The position numbers were made by a program, and so were the translations under genes. From positions 175,483 to 239,482 of the forward strand of contig NZ_JACSNX010000002.1 of NCBI RefSeq assembly GCF_016902445.1: a stretch of DNA of 64,000 nt. The letters are read 5' to 3'. Positions 17,904-25,965 of this stretch are shown piece by piece. Positions within the stretch are counted from its first letter, which is position 1. Each line of letters opens with the position of its first letter. The notes beneath the pieces are model-generated. The model did no database searches and had not been told where the DNA came from. It saw only the letters and a list, made by a program, of their open reading frames with translations. This DNA comes from Oscillibacter valericigenes. Lineage in GTDB: Bacteria; Bacillota; Clostridia; Oscillospirales; Oscillospiraceae.

Positions 17904-17943
17904 GGATTTTTTTGTCCCTGGGGCAAAGAGGGCAAAAAAATCC
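17904..17943. promoter_or_regulatory. inverted repeat between divergent sugar genes, operator candidate
   Basis: GGATTTTTTTGTCCCT (17904-17919) faces AGGGCAAAAAAATCC (17929-17943), an almost perfect inverted repeat with one extra T and a nine-base centre. It lies between the two divergent promoters and could be a shared operator. It could also fold as an RNA hairpin. Confidence 0.45.
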
Positions 17944-17964
17944 ATGGAACTGGAAGGGATTCTC

Positions 17965-17994
17965 CTAACAGGACGACGGATCTTGTGATATGAT
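17965..17994 (+). promoter_or_regulatory. weak promoter of the second NagB-like gene
   Basis: CTAACA (17965-17970) and TATGAT (17989-17994) with an 18-base spacer lie 43 bases before the start codon. Confidence 0.35.
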
Positions 17995-18036
17995 AACCTG
18001 GAAGAATCCTTCAAATGCAAAGGAGTTGTCGCATCC

Positions 18037-18795
18037 ATGAAGATCATCGTCACAAAAGACTATCAGGCCATGAGCCGCTGTGCCGCCGACCTGGTCCAGG
18101 CCTGCGTGGAAAAGGAGCCCCAGAGCCTCGTCAGCTTCCCCGGCGGAGACACGCCCATCGGCATGCTGGAGGAGTTCGTCTCCCGGGTCAACCAGGGCGT
18201 CATCGACCCCACGGGGCTGAAGTTCGTCCAGCTGGATGACTGGGTGGGCATCGGCCCCCAGGACGAGGGCAGCTGCTCCCACTTCGTCAGCACCCGCCTG
18301 CTGGCCCCCATGAACCGCCCCTTTGCCGACCGGTTCCTGTTCGACGGCAGCCGGCGGGACACCATCGACCAGCAGCTGGAGGAGCAGGATGCCTTCATCC
18401 GCCGCTACGGCCCCATCGCCGTGGAGGTGCTGGGCATCGGCATGAACGGCCACCTGGGCTTCAACGAAAACGGTGTGGACTTCTCCCTCCGCTCTCACCG
18501 CACGCCCCTGAGCGATGTGACCAAGTCCGTGCAGAAGAAGTACTTCGGCGGCCAGGACCTGCCGCTGACGGAGGGCATCACCCAGGGCATCGCCCAGATC
18601 ATGGAGTCCGAGCTGGTGATCCTGCTGGCCAACGGCGCCCGGAAGGCGGAGATCGTCTCCAAGGCCATCACCGGCCCGGTGACCAACGAGGTCCCCGCCT
18701 CCATCCTCCAGAAGCACCCCAACTGCGTCTATCTGCTGGACCAGGAGGCCGCCAGCCTGCTGCCCAAGGATCTTCCCGGACTGGAGATCCGCTGA
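18037..18795 (+). CDS. NagB-like hexosamine-6-phosphate isomerase, second copy
   Basis: A 252-residue NagB/RpiA-fold protein. It keeps FPGGDTPIG at 34-42, QLDDW at 65-69 and GIGMNGHLGFNENG at 133-146, with the catalytic Asp and His, but differs clearly from the NagB at 12746: PGGDTP replaces ATGSSP, and QLDDW replaces NLDEY. These variants resemble galactosamine-6-phosphate deaminases (AgaI type) and 6-phosphogluconolactonase-like proteins, so a different hexosamine phosphate is a fair guess. It is divergent from the operon that holds the first nagB. Ribosome site AAGGAG lies about 14 bases upstream, rather far. Confidence 0.82.
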   Translation: MKIIVTKDYQAMSRCAADLVQACVEKEPQSLVSFPGGDTPIGMLEEFVSRVNQGVIDPTGLKFVQLDDWVGIGPQDEGSCSHFVSTRLLAPMNRPFADRFLFDGSRRDTIDQQLEEQDAFIRRYGPIAVEVLGIGMNGHLGFNENGVDFSLRSHRTPLSDVTKSVQKKYFGGQDLPLTEGITQGIAQIMESELVILLANGARKAEIVSKAITGPVTNEVPASILQKHPNCVYLLDQEAASLLPKDLPGLEIR

Positions 18796-18808
18796 ATCCC
18801 CGAGACGA

Positions 18809-18840
18809 AGCTGCCGCCGGCGGTGCCGGCGGCAGCTTTT
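18809..18840 (+). terminator. terminator of the second NagB-like gene
   Basis: A 13-bp stem (AGCTGCCGCCGGC and complement) with a GGT loop and a short TTT tail. Confidence 0.7.
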
Positions 18841-18856
18841 GGACTGCTCCGCAAAA

Positions 18857-18885
18857 AGCGCCGGACCGTTTTTCGGTCCGGCGCT
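18857..18885 (-). terminator. terminator of spo0A
   Basis: A 12-bp stem (AGCGCCGGACCG and complement). On the minus strand it is followed by TTTTTGC, directly after the spo0A stop. Confidence 0.82.
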
Positions 18886-18905
18886 CTGCCGTCTGTTCCT
18901 GTCTG

Positions 18906-19667
18906 TTACGCTCTCCGGTCCTTCCGCTGCTCCAGCACCAGGCGGTCGGCGATCATGGCGATGAATTCCGAATTGGTGGGCTTGCCCTTGGCGTTGGAGA
19001 CGGTGTAGCCGAAATATTTCTGCAATGTCTCCAGGTCGCCCCGGTCCCAGGCCACCTCAATGGCGTGGCGGATGGCCCGCTCCACCCGGGAGGGGGTGGT
19101 GTTGAACCGCTTGGCCACCTCGGGATACAGCACCTTGGTGACGGCGTTGATGACGTCCATGTCGTCCACGGCGATCATGATGGCCTCCCGCAGGTACTGG
19201 TAGCCCTTGATGTGGGCGGGCACGCCGATCTCGTGGATCACGGAGGTCACCAGATTTTTCAGCTCCGCCGGGGGCTCCTCCGCCGCCGGCTCCCGGCCGA
19301 ACAGCGCCCGCATCCGGTCCAGCAGGGCGTTCTGCTCCACCGGCTTCGTCAGAAAATAGCTGGCGCCCAGCTCCACCGCCTCCGACACCACGCGGTCGCT
19401 GCAGAAGGCAGAGACCAGGATCACCTTGGGGGCGTCCCCCTCCTGCTCCCGCAGCTGCTTGAGCACGCTGAAGCCGTCCAGTCCCGGCAGGACCACATCC
19501 ATCAGAATCAGGTCCGGCGCCTCCTGCCGCGCCAGACGCAGGGCCTCCGCCCCGTCTCCCACAGAACCCACCACCGCAAACTCATCTGTCTGGTCTATGA
19601 TCTTCCGCACCAGCGCGCGGAACTCCTCATTGGCATCTGCCAGCAAAACAGTCCTTCTGATGTCCAT
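18906..19667 (-). CDS. spo0A: sporulation master regulator Spo0A
   Basis: A 253-residue response regulator that starts sporulation. The receiver domain has the acidic pocket (LADANEE), Asp57 in [14 protein letters not shown] and the FLTKPVE Lys. A short acidic Pro/Ala linker (about 122-135) leads to the Spo0A-specific DNA-binding domain, with [20 protein letters not shown] forming the recognition region and [16 protein letters not shown] at the end, nearly invariant in the family. The order spoIVB then spo0A is kept on this strand, but two foreign-strand genes lie between them. Start ATG 19667. Confidence 0.97.
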   Translation of the reverse strand: MDIRRTVLLADANEEFRALVRKIIDQTDEFAVVGSVGDGAEALRLARQEAPDLILMDVVLPGLDGFSVLKQLREQEGDAPKVILVSAFCSDRVVSEAVELGASYFLTKPVEQNALLDRMRALFGREPAAEEPPAELKNLVTSVIHEIGVPAHIKGYQYLREAIMIAVDDMDVINAVTKVLYPEVAKRFNTTPSRVERAIRHAIEVAWDRGDLETLQKYFGYTVSNAKGKPTNSEFIAMIADRLVLEQRKDRRA

Positions 19668-20096
19668 GTCTTCCCGATTCCTCTTTCCAGTTTTTCATTT
19701 CAAAGGGTCCAAACTGCCCGGAGGGCCCCCTTTTCCACAGGCGGACAGGCGGCCGCGCCCCGGTTTGTGACGGATTCATGAAGCTTCAAATCGCGTTTTC
19801 TATAAATTAGCATAAACGGACAGGATTTGCAACAAGAAACTGTAAATAACTTCCAAGAATCATTCGACGGTTTTTGCGCCTCCCCGATCGAGCCCTTGCG
19901 CCCCAAGGGTTTCAGCGATGCCTGATCCTGCCGCTTCCATTCCGCGCCTCCCCGTGGTACAATAGCCGCAAAGCAGCTGCGCACCATGCGGCGCGGCGGC
20001 GGAAGGGCGCCCGCCGCTGCCGGAGCGGCGTCCGGCCCGGCCCTTCGGGACCGCCGCCGGGGAGCCGGGCGCCTGCCATGAGAAAGGGTGACACAT
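19668..20096. other. divergent intergenic region spo0A / NUDIX gene
   Basis: About 430 bases without a convincing gene. It holds the likely spo0A promoter, a TTCGACG at 19863-19869 that is one base off a Spo0A box on the minus strand (CGTCGAA against TGTCGAA), a TGGTACAAT extended -10 box for the NUDIX gene at 19955-19963 with a poor -35, and a GC-rich stretch (19985-20075) rich in CCGG-type hairpins. Confidence 0.5.
19804..19832 (-). promoter_or_regulatory. candidate spo0A promoter
   Basis: TTGCAA (19832-19827), a 17-base spacer with a TG extension, and TAATTT (19809-19804) on the minus strand. I did not find a clear sigma-H promoter. Confidence 0.4.
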
Positions 20097-20669
20097 GTGA
20101 CGTTATTGGAAGAGCTGGAGGGGTATCTCCCCTGGAACGAGCAGGAGGCCCGGGACCGGGAGGAGCTGCTGCGGCGGCTGCGGAGCGGCGAGGACCTGTA
20201 CACCCGGGCCAACGCCGCCGGGCATCTGACGGCCTCCGCCTGGGTGGTGAGCCCGGACCGGCGGCAGGTGCTGATGGCGTACCACAATCTGTACGACTCC
20301 TGGTCCTGGCTGGGGGGCCACGCCGACGGGGACCGGGACCTGCTGGCGGCGGCCATGCGGGAGGTCCGGGAGGAGAGCGGCCTGGCGGAGGTCCGCCCGG
20401 TGTCGCCCGCCATCTACTCGGTGGAGATCCTGACGGTGGACGGCCACGAGAAGCGGGGCGCCTATGTCTCCTCCCATCTGCACCTGAACGTGACGTATCT
20501 GCTGGAGGCGGACCCGGCGGAGCCGGTGCGGTGCAAGCCCGACGAGAACAGCCGGGTGGGCTGGTTCGGCCTGGAGGAGGCGGTGGCCGCCTCCACGGAG
20601 CCCTGGTTCCGGGAGCGGATCTACAAAAAGCTCAATGAAAAGCTGGCCGGCTTTCCCGCCGGGCGGTGA
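20097..20669 (+). CDS. NUDIX hydrolase
   Basis: A 190-residue protein with a NUDIX box around residues 64-86: GGHADGDRDLLAAAMREVREESG, where REVREESG is the metal-binding core. The first Glu of the consensus is replaced by Asp. Such enzymes cleave nucleoside diphosphates linked to another group. The substrate is unknown. An N-terminal helical segment (about 1-45) precedes the fold. I choose GTG 20097, which has AGAAAGGG eight bases upstream, over GTG 20088 inside that site. The gene sits between spoIVB and spo0A but reads the opposite way. Confidence 0.85.
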   Translation: MTLLEELEGYLPWNEQEARDREELLRRLRSGEDLYTRANAAGHLTASAWVVSPDRRQVLMAYHNLYDSWSWLGGHADGDRDLLAAAMREVREESGLAEVRPVSPAIYSVEILTVDGHEKRGAYVSSHLHLNVTYLLEADPAEPVRCKPDENSRVGWFGLEEAVAASTEPWFRERIYKKLNEKLAGFPAGR

Positions 20670-20759
20670 CGCCGCCCGGCGAAACGGCCCTGTGCATCTG
20701 CGTTGCTTGCCGCAACGGCAGGAGATCTGCTACCATCAGGGCGGAAAGGAGGTCCTGCC

Positions 20760-21206
20760 ATGTTATCGGAAAATCTGAAAAATCTGCGGAAGACCAAGGG
20801 GTTCTCCCAGGAGGAGCTGGCCGCCCGGCTCCACGTGGTGCGGCAGACCGTCTCAAAATGGGAAAAGGGCCGGTCCGTGCCGGACGCGGAGCTGCTGGTC
20901 CGGCTGGCGGAGGAGCTGGACACCACCCCCGCGGCCCTGCTGGGGCCGGAGCTCCCGCCGGAGACGGAGGGCAGCAGCACCACGGCGGAGCAGCTGGGCC
21001 GCATCGCCGAGCAGCTGGCGGTGAAAAACCGCCGGGCCCGGCGGATCTGGAAAATCGCGGCCGGGGTGCTGATCGCCTTTGCGGCGGTCAATCTGCTGCT
21101 GATCCTGCTGAACTTTGCGGCGTTCCGCAGCTTCACCACGGAGGCGGAGATCACCGCCGAAAACCAGGCGGTGCCTGCCGCGGAAGCATCCTTTCAAACA
21201 TCATAG
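20760..21206 (+). CDS. XRE-family regulator with a C-terminal membrane helix
   Basis: A 148-residue protein. Residues 1-60 form a helix-turn-helix of Cro/CI type (LRKTKGFSQEELAARLHV, then RQTVSKWEKGRSVPD). A linker to about 95 is followed by one transmembrane helix, about IAAGVLIAFAAVNLLLILL (101-119), and a short outer tail. This layout is common in Firmicute membrane-tethered regulators that sense an unknown envelope signal. A near-perfect ribosome site AAAGGAGGT (20745-20753) fixes the start. It may be co-transcribed with the NUDIX gene 90 bases upstream. Confidence 0.85.
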   Translation: MLSENLKNLRKTKGFSQEELAARLHVVRQTVSKWEKGRSVPDAELLVRLAEELDTTPAALLGPELPPETEGSSTTAEQLGRIAEQLAVKNRRARRIWKIAAGVLIAFAAVNLLLILLNFAAFRSFTTEAEITAENQAVPAAEASFQTS

Positions 21207-21212
21207 CGCAAA

Positions 21213-21240
21213 GCGGCGGGGAGCAGACGCTCCCCGCCGC
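21213..21240. terminator. terminator-like hairpin between XRE gene and spoIVB
   Basis: A 12-bp stem (GCGGCGGGGAGC and complement) with an AGAC loop. The tail CTGTTTG is weak on the plus strand. It lies between convergent genes. Confidence 0.6.
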
Positions 21241-21255
21241 CTGTTTGGATGGCTG

Positions 21256-22323
21256 TTACGTCACAGATGACGCTGCGGGATCTCCCGCTTCCAGCATAGT
21301 TTCCATCAGAATTCCATATCCTTTGCTTGGGTCGTTCAACAGCACGTGGGTCACGGCGCCGGCGAATTTTCCGTCCTGCAGGATGGGACTGCCGCTCATG
21401 CCCTGGACGATGCCGCCGGTAATGGAGAGCAGCTCCGGGTCCGTCACGGCGATCACCAGGTCCCGGCTGTCCGCCGCGTCCTCTACGATCTGTAGTATTT
21501 CGATGTCATATTCCTTTACGGCATCGCCCTCCACGTTGGCGAGGATGGCGGCCGGTCCAGTGTGCACCTCACCGGCGGAGGCCACCGGGATGGCGTCCCC
21601 CAGCCGCTCGGTGAATTCGCCGGGGTCCAATGTGCCGAAAATACCGCTGGAGGTGTTGGCGCTCAGATCGCCCAGGTCGCCGGTCAGGTCAAAATCGCCC
21701 CGCAGCTCCCCGGCCTCGCCGGAGGCGCCCTTTTTCACCGCCTTCACGGCAGAGGGCAGGAGCGAGCCGGAGGCAAAGGGCATCAGGATCCCCGTGTCAG
21801 AGTCTGTGATCCCGTGGCCCAGGGCGCCGAAGGAACCGGTTTCCGGATCGTAATACGTCATGGTGCCGATGCCGGCCATGCTGTCCCGGATCCAGGCGCC
21901 GATGCAGTAGGCGCCCGTCTCATTCTGCTCCGGGGAGACGGAGAGCGTCATGCTCTCGCCCTCCCGCCGGACCTGCAGGTCCGTGGCGGTCTCGCCGTTC
22001 TCCTGGAGCAGGGATTGGAACTGCTCCGAGGAGGTGACGGAGACGCCGCCGCATTTGACGATGATGTCGCCGGTCCGCAGGCCGCAGTCGTCAGCCGGCG
22101 TGCCGGACTCCGGCGCCTTCACCACCATCACGCCCCGGGCAAACAGCTTGATGCCCACCGTGTGGCCCACGGGGACCAGCATGCGGGCGGATGCGGTCCG
22201 GTCCGTGCCGTCCGCCGTCACGCCGGCGGCCTTCGCCGGCACGACCGCGCACAGCAGCAGTGCCAGAACCAGTGCCGCTCCGCCCCGCAGCGCGTGTCTT
22301 GCTTTTTGAAATGGTCCATACAT
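21256..22323 (-). CDS. spoIVB: SpoIVB serine peptidase
   Basis: A 355-residue forespore-secreted peptidase that triggers processing of pro-sigma-K in the mother cell of spore formers. An N-terminal helix (about 14-33) acts as signal or anchor. A PDZ domain (about 65-135) is followed by the S55 peptidase domain with the catalytic His in FGALGHGITDSDTG and the catalytic Ser in GGIVQGMSGSPILQ. Length is a little shorter than the Bacillus protein. It lies upstream of spo0A on the same strand, the usual order, but is separated from it by two genes. Ribosome site AAGGGG is about 8 bases before ATG. Confidence 0.95.
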   Translation of the reverse strand: MYGPFQKARHALRGGAALVLALLLCAVVPAKAAGVTADGTDRTASARMLVPVGHTVGIKLFARGVMVVKAPESGTPADDCGLRTGDIIVKCGGVSVTSSEQFQSLLQENGETATDLQVRREGESMTLSVSPEQNETGAYCIGAWIRDSMAGIGTMTYYDPETGSFGALGHGITDSDTGILMPFASGSLLPSAVKAVKKGASGEAGELRGDFDLTGDLGDLSANTSSGIFGTLDPGEFTERLGDAIPVASAGEVHTGPAAILANVEGDAVKEYDIEILQIVEDAADSRDLVIAVTDPELLSITGGIVQGMSGSPILQDGKFAGAVTHVLLNDPSKGYGILMETMLEAGDPAASSVT

Positions 22324-22471
22324 GAAATCACCCCTTTCCGAAACGCTGCCGGCAAATCCGATGATCTGCCGGCAACGTTATCATCTGCCGCAGGCGGAAA
22401 AACACGCCTTGCAAAATGCGGAAGCAGCCCCATGGCAGGCTTTGACTTTGCCGCCGCGGCGGCAAAAAAGC

Positions 22472-22501
22472 AGGACCCGCAGGCAAACACCTGCAGGTCC
22501 T
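22472..22501 (-). terminator. terminator of the dcw cluster after ftsZ
   Basis: A 12-bp stem with one mismatch and a six-base loop. On the minus strand it is followed by GCTTTTTTGCC, just after the ftsZ stop. Confidence 0.85.
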
Positions 22502-22513
22502 GGAAAAAATCGT

Positions 22514-23635
22514 TCAGTCCCGCTTGTTGAAAATTTTGAAAATGTCCTCGAAGGGGTCGTCCTCCGGCTCCTCCGGCTTGGGCACATCCTCTTCCTTCAG
22601 GGGCATGGGCTCCTGCGCGGCGCTCTGCTGGCCGGCGTCCCCCGCCTGGATGGGCGGCACCTTGGGCAGCTGCTCCGGCGCCTTGTCAAAGCCGGTGGCG
22701 ATGACGGTGACCCGGATCTCGTCGTCCAGCGTCTCGTCGAAGGTGGCGCCGAAGATGGTGAGCGCGTCGGGATGGACCGCCGCCTGGACCAGGCTGGCGG
22801 CCTGCTCCACCTCCTCCAGGCCGATGTCCATGGAGCCGGTGACGTTGATGAGTACGCCCTTGGCCCCCTCGATGGAGGTCTCCAGCAGGGGGCTGGAGAT
22901 GGCCATCTTGGCGGCCTCCTCGGCCTTGCCCTTGCCGGCGGCCCGGCCCACGCCCATGTGGGCCATGCCGGCGTTCTTCATGATGGCGGTGACGTCGGCG
23001 AAGTCCAGGTTGATGAAGCCGGTGTCCCGGATCAGGTCGGAGATGGACTGCACCGCCTGGCGCAGCACATCGTCGGCGATCTCGAAGGCGTTGGCGAAGG
23101 TGATCTTCTGGTCCGTGGCGTGCTTCAGCCGCTCGTTGGGGATGATGACCAGGGAGTCCACCTTGTCCTTCAGCTCGGCAATGCCGGCCTCCGCCTGCTG
23201 CATCCGCCGGCGCCCCTCAAACCCGAAGGGCTTGGTGACCACCGCCACGGTGAGGATGTCCATCTCCTTGGCGATCTCTGCCACGATGGGGGCGCCGCCG
23301 GTGCCGGTGCCGCCGCCCATGCCGGCGGTGATGAACACCATGTCCGTGTCCTCCAGGGCCTTGGCGATCTGGTTGCGGCTCTCCTCCGCGCTCTTGCGGC
23401 CCACCTCGGGGTCGGAGCCGGCGCCCTGGCCGTGGGTCAGCTTTTCGCCGATCTGGATCTTGTAGTTGGCGCTGGACACGTTCAGCGCCTGCTTGTCGGT
23501 GTTTACGGCCACAAAGTCCACGCCCTTGGTGCCGCTGCGGACCATGCGGTTGACCACATTGTTTCCGCCGCCGCCCACGCCGATGACCTTGATATTGACA
23601 ACGGTATCGGGACCGGTCTCCAATCCAAATGCCAT
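22514..23635 (-). CDS. ftsZ: cell division GTPase FtsZ
   Basis: A 373-residue tubulin-like GTPase that forms the division ring. [13 protein letters not shown] near 19 and the tubulin signature [10 protein letters not shown] near 106 bind GTP. The T7 region and its Asp residues for GTP hydrolysis follow around 205. A flexible Pro/Glu-rich linker leads to the C-terminal peptide [12 protein letters not shown], the docking site for partner proteins. It is the last gene of the dcw cluster and has its own promoter. No ftsA precedes it. Start ATG 23635 has the site AGGAGG. Confidence 0.98.
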   Translation of the reverse strand: MAFGLETGPDTVVNIKVIGVGGGGNNVVNRMVRSGTKGVDFVAVNTDKQALNVSSANYKIQIGEKLTHGQGAGSDPEVGRKSAEESRNQIAKALEDTDMVFITAGMGGGTGTGGAPIVAEIAKEMDILTVAVVTKPFGFEGRRRMQQAEAGIAELKDKVDSLVIIPNERLKHATDQKITFANAFEIADDVLRQAVQSISDLIRDTGFINLDFADVTAIMKNAGMAHMGVGRAAGKGKAEEAAKMAISSPLLETSIEGAKGVLINVTGSMDIGLEEVEQAASLVQAAVHPDALTIFGATFDETLDDEIRVTVIATGFDKAPEQLPKVPPIQAGDAGQQSAAQEPMPLKEEDVPKPEEPEDDPFEDIFKIFNKRD

Positions 23636-23723
23636 ATAGAGGTGCCTCCTACTATCATTTGTGTAAAAAGGGAGGTTCTTCCCTTTGGATTCACAACATC
23701 CTGTGTTTCATAACATTTAGTTT

Positions 23724-23752
23724 ATTGTATGACACTTTCGTCCTCCGGTCAA
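23724..23752 (-). promoter_or_regulatory. internal promoter of ftsZ
   Basis: In the 210-base gap between ftsQ and ftsZ the minus strand shows TTGACC (23752-23747), 17 bases and TACAAT (23729-23724). This allows ftsZ to be expressed apart from the rest of the cluster. The -10 region also reads CATACAAT, which resembles sigma-E sites. Confidence 0.6.
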
Positions 23753-23845
23753 GAGCTCCGAAGCCTTTTCCCTCAGATTTTTCGAGGAAATGAAGAAGGG
23801 GCGGCGCCCCGTCCCCTCTCTTCGGCAGTTTTCGCCGGAAGCGTC

Positions 23846-24616
23846 TCAGTCCAGGGTCACGATGACCTCGTGGATACTGCCCGGATCCAGGTGGATGGTG
23901 CCCGTCTGGTTGGTCTCCAGCGTGTCCACCACGCCCTGGACGATCTTCAGCGCCTGCTCATAGTCCGCGCTGTAGGGCATCTCCACGGAAAAGCGGCCGG
24001 CGTAGTCCATGACCAGCTGGGACAGATCGCTCAGGTGGATGGCGTCCACCTGGTCCATCCGGTCCGCCGCCTCCAGCGCCGTCATCAGCGCCAGCAGGCT
24101 GGACTGCTGACTGGCGTACTCCGTGGACAGGGCGATGTCCGTCCCCACAGAGGGGGCCAGCAGCTCGCACCCGTCGATGACGGCATAGTCCCCGGCCTGG
24201 GCGGCGGGCAGCTGCTCCACGATCTTGCCCCTGGCGCTCACCAGCCAGGCGCTGCCGTCCTGGACCACCGCCAGGGGCGTGCCGCACTCGGCCACGTCGA
24301 TGAGCAGGGTGTCCGGCAGCTCCCGCCGGATCCAGATGTCCTCGATGTCGATGTAGGGCAGCTTTTCCGCGATGCTGCGGGCGGCCTCGTACTTGTTCAG
24401 CAGGAAGAGGTTGTCGCCCAGCTGGATGCCGCTGGCCCCGATCACCTCGTCCTCCGTGTACCGCTCTGTCCCGGTGACCCGGATGGTGTCCACCCGGAAG
24501 AACAGCGTCAGCGCCGTCACCACGGCCCCGCAGATCACCAGCACGGACAGCAGCTTATAGAGGAAGCCGAAGTTTCCCCTCCTGCGCCGCCGGTTGGAAT
24601 GTCTGCGTCTGGCCAT
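23846..24616 (-). CDS. ftsQ: FtsQ/DivIB-type division protein
   Basis: A 256-residue membrane protein. An Arg-rich cytosolic tail (MARRRHSNRRRRRG) precedes one transmembrane helix (about 19-40). A POTRA domain (about 42-112, VDTIRVTGTERYTEDEVI through LPDTLLIDVAE) and a beta domain lie outside. This is the FtsQ/DivIB layout that links the divisome to wall synthesis through FtsL and FtsB. It sits 10 bases after murA, and ATG 24616 has the site AGGAGAG. Upstream frame extensions overlap murA and were dropped. Confidence 0.9.
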   Translation of the reverse strand: MARRRHSNRRRRRGNFGFLYKLLSVLVICGAVVTALTLFFRVDTIRVTGTERYTEDEVIGASGIQLGDNLFLLNKYEAARSIAEKLPYIDIEDIWIRRELPDTLLIDVAECGTPLAVVQDGSAWLVSARGKIVEQLPAAQAGDYAVIDGCELLAPSVGTDIALSTEYASQQSSLLALMTALEAADRMDQVDAIHLSDLSQLVMDYAGRFSVEMPYSADYEQALKIVQGVVDTLETNQTGTIHLDPGSIHEVIVTLD

Positions 24617-24626
24617 GTCGTCTCTC

Positions 24627-25901
24627 CTAGCTGTCGGTTTCTGTATCTTCCACGCGCTCCGCGTCGGCCCCCAGGGCCCGCAGGTCCCGGGCCAGGTCCT
24701 CGTAGCCCCGGTCGATGTGGCAGATCTGGGAGACCCGGGTCTCCCCCTCCGCCGCCAGGGCCGCCACACAGAGGGCCGCCCCGCCCCGCAGGTCCGTGCA
24801 CCGCACCGGGGCGCCGTGGAGCCGCTCCACACCGGTGACCACCGCCACCCGGCCGGACACCCGGATGCTGGCCCCCATGCGGATCAGCTCATCCACGTGG
24901 CGGTAGCGATTCTCAAAGATGTTCTCCTCAAACACCGTGGCGCCCCGGCTGCGCAGCAGCGCCGCCATCAGCACCGCCTGGGCGTCTGTGGGAAAGCCCG
25001 GGTAGGGCGCCGTCTGCACCGGCCCCACGGCCCGGAGCCGCTCCCGGCACACGGCCCGGATGCCCGCCCCGTCCGCCGTGACGGCGCAGCCCGCCTCCCG
25101 CAGGGCGGCGGTGACGGTGGCCAGATGGCGCTCCTCCGCGCCCCGGAGATAGATGTTCCCGCCGGCGGAGGCCGCCGCGCAGAGGTAAGTAGCCGCCGCG
25201 ATCCGGTCCGGCATGACCCGGTACGTACATCCGTGGAGCTTCCGCCCGCCCTCAATGGACACGCTGGAGCTGCCCGCCCCAAAGACGCGGGCCCCGCAGG
25301 CGTTGAGGAAGTCCTGCAGGTCCACCACCTCCGGCTCCCGGGCGGCGTTGGAGATCACCGTGGTGCCCTCGCAGCCGCAGGCGGCCAGCATCAAATTCTC
25401 CGTGGCGCCCACGGAGGGCATCCGCAGCACCACTTCCCGTCCCCGCAGCCGGGGCGCCCGGCAGTGGAGAAAGCCGCCCTCCTCCCGGATCTCCGCCCCC
25501 AGCTCCCGCAGGCCGGAGAGGTGGAGGTCGATGGGCCGGGGCCCCAGCTCGCACCCGCCGGGGTAGCTCAGGTCCGCCCGGCCGCACCGGGCCAGGATGG
25601 CCCCCAGAAAGATGGCGGAGGAGCGCATCTCCCGCATCAGTATATCAGAGATCTCACAGCGGTTCAAGCCGGCGGTGTCCACCGCCAGGGCGTCCGCCTC
25701 CCAGTGGGCCTCGCAGCCCAGGTGCCGCAGGATGCGGACGGAGGCGTCCACGTCCCGCAGGCGGGGGCAGCCCCGCAGCACCACCGGTCCCTTTGCGAGC
25801 AGCGTGGCCGCCAGGATCGGCAGGACGCTGTTCTTGGCCCCCTGGATCGCGACCTCGCCCTCCAGGCGCCGGCCGCCCCGCACCAACAAAAGCTGGCTCA
25901 T
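24627..25901 (-). CDS. murA: UDP-N-acetylglucosamine 1-carboxyvinyltransferase
   Basis: A 424-residue cytosolic enzyme of the EPT fold. It transfers enolpyruvate to UDP-GlcNAc, the first committed step of peptidoglycan synthesis. The substrate Lys-Asn pair is in IQGAKNSVLP at 19-28, and the active-site Cys, target of fosfomycin, lies in PGGCELGPRPIDLH near 115. Late motifs PGFPTDAQA and DRGYEDL are as expected. MurA here falls inside the dcw cluster between murG and ftsQ. ATG 25901 has a GGAGGGG site. Confidence 0.96.
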   Translation of the reverse strand: MSQLLLVRGGRRLEGEVAIQGAKNSVLPILAATLLAKGPVVLRGCPRLRDVDASVRILRHLGCEAHWEADALAVDTAGLNRCEISDILMREMRSSAIFLGAILARCGRADLSYPGGCELGPRPIDLHLSGLRELGAEIREEGGFLHCRAPRLRGREVVLRMPSVGATENLMLAACGCEGTTVISNAAREPEVVDLQDFLNACGARVFGAGSSSVSIEGGRKLHGCTYRVMPDRIAAATYLCAAASAGGNIYLRGAEERHLATVTAALREAGCAVTADGAGIRAVCRERLRAVGPVQTAPYPGFPTDAQAVLMAALLRSRGATVFEENIFENRYRHVDELIRMGASIRVSGRVAVVTGVERLHGAPVRCTDLRGGAALCVAALAAEGETRVSQICHIDRGYEDLARDLRALGADAERVEDTETDS

Positions 25902-25965
25902 ATCCGTTCCCCTCCGAATCCAGAATGGTTCAACAGTCCATCCTATGGCCGGCGGGGTTTTGTGG

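Noticed and set aside
17904..17943. Rho-independent terminator
   Set aside because: The T-run and A-run are inside the stem, no T-run follows, and it lies between divergent promoters where no transcript should end.
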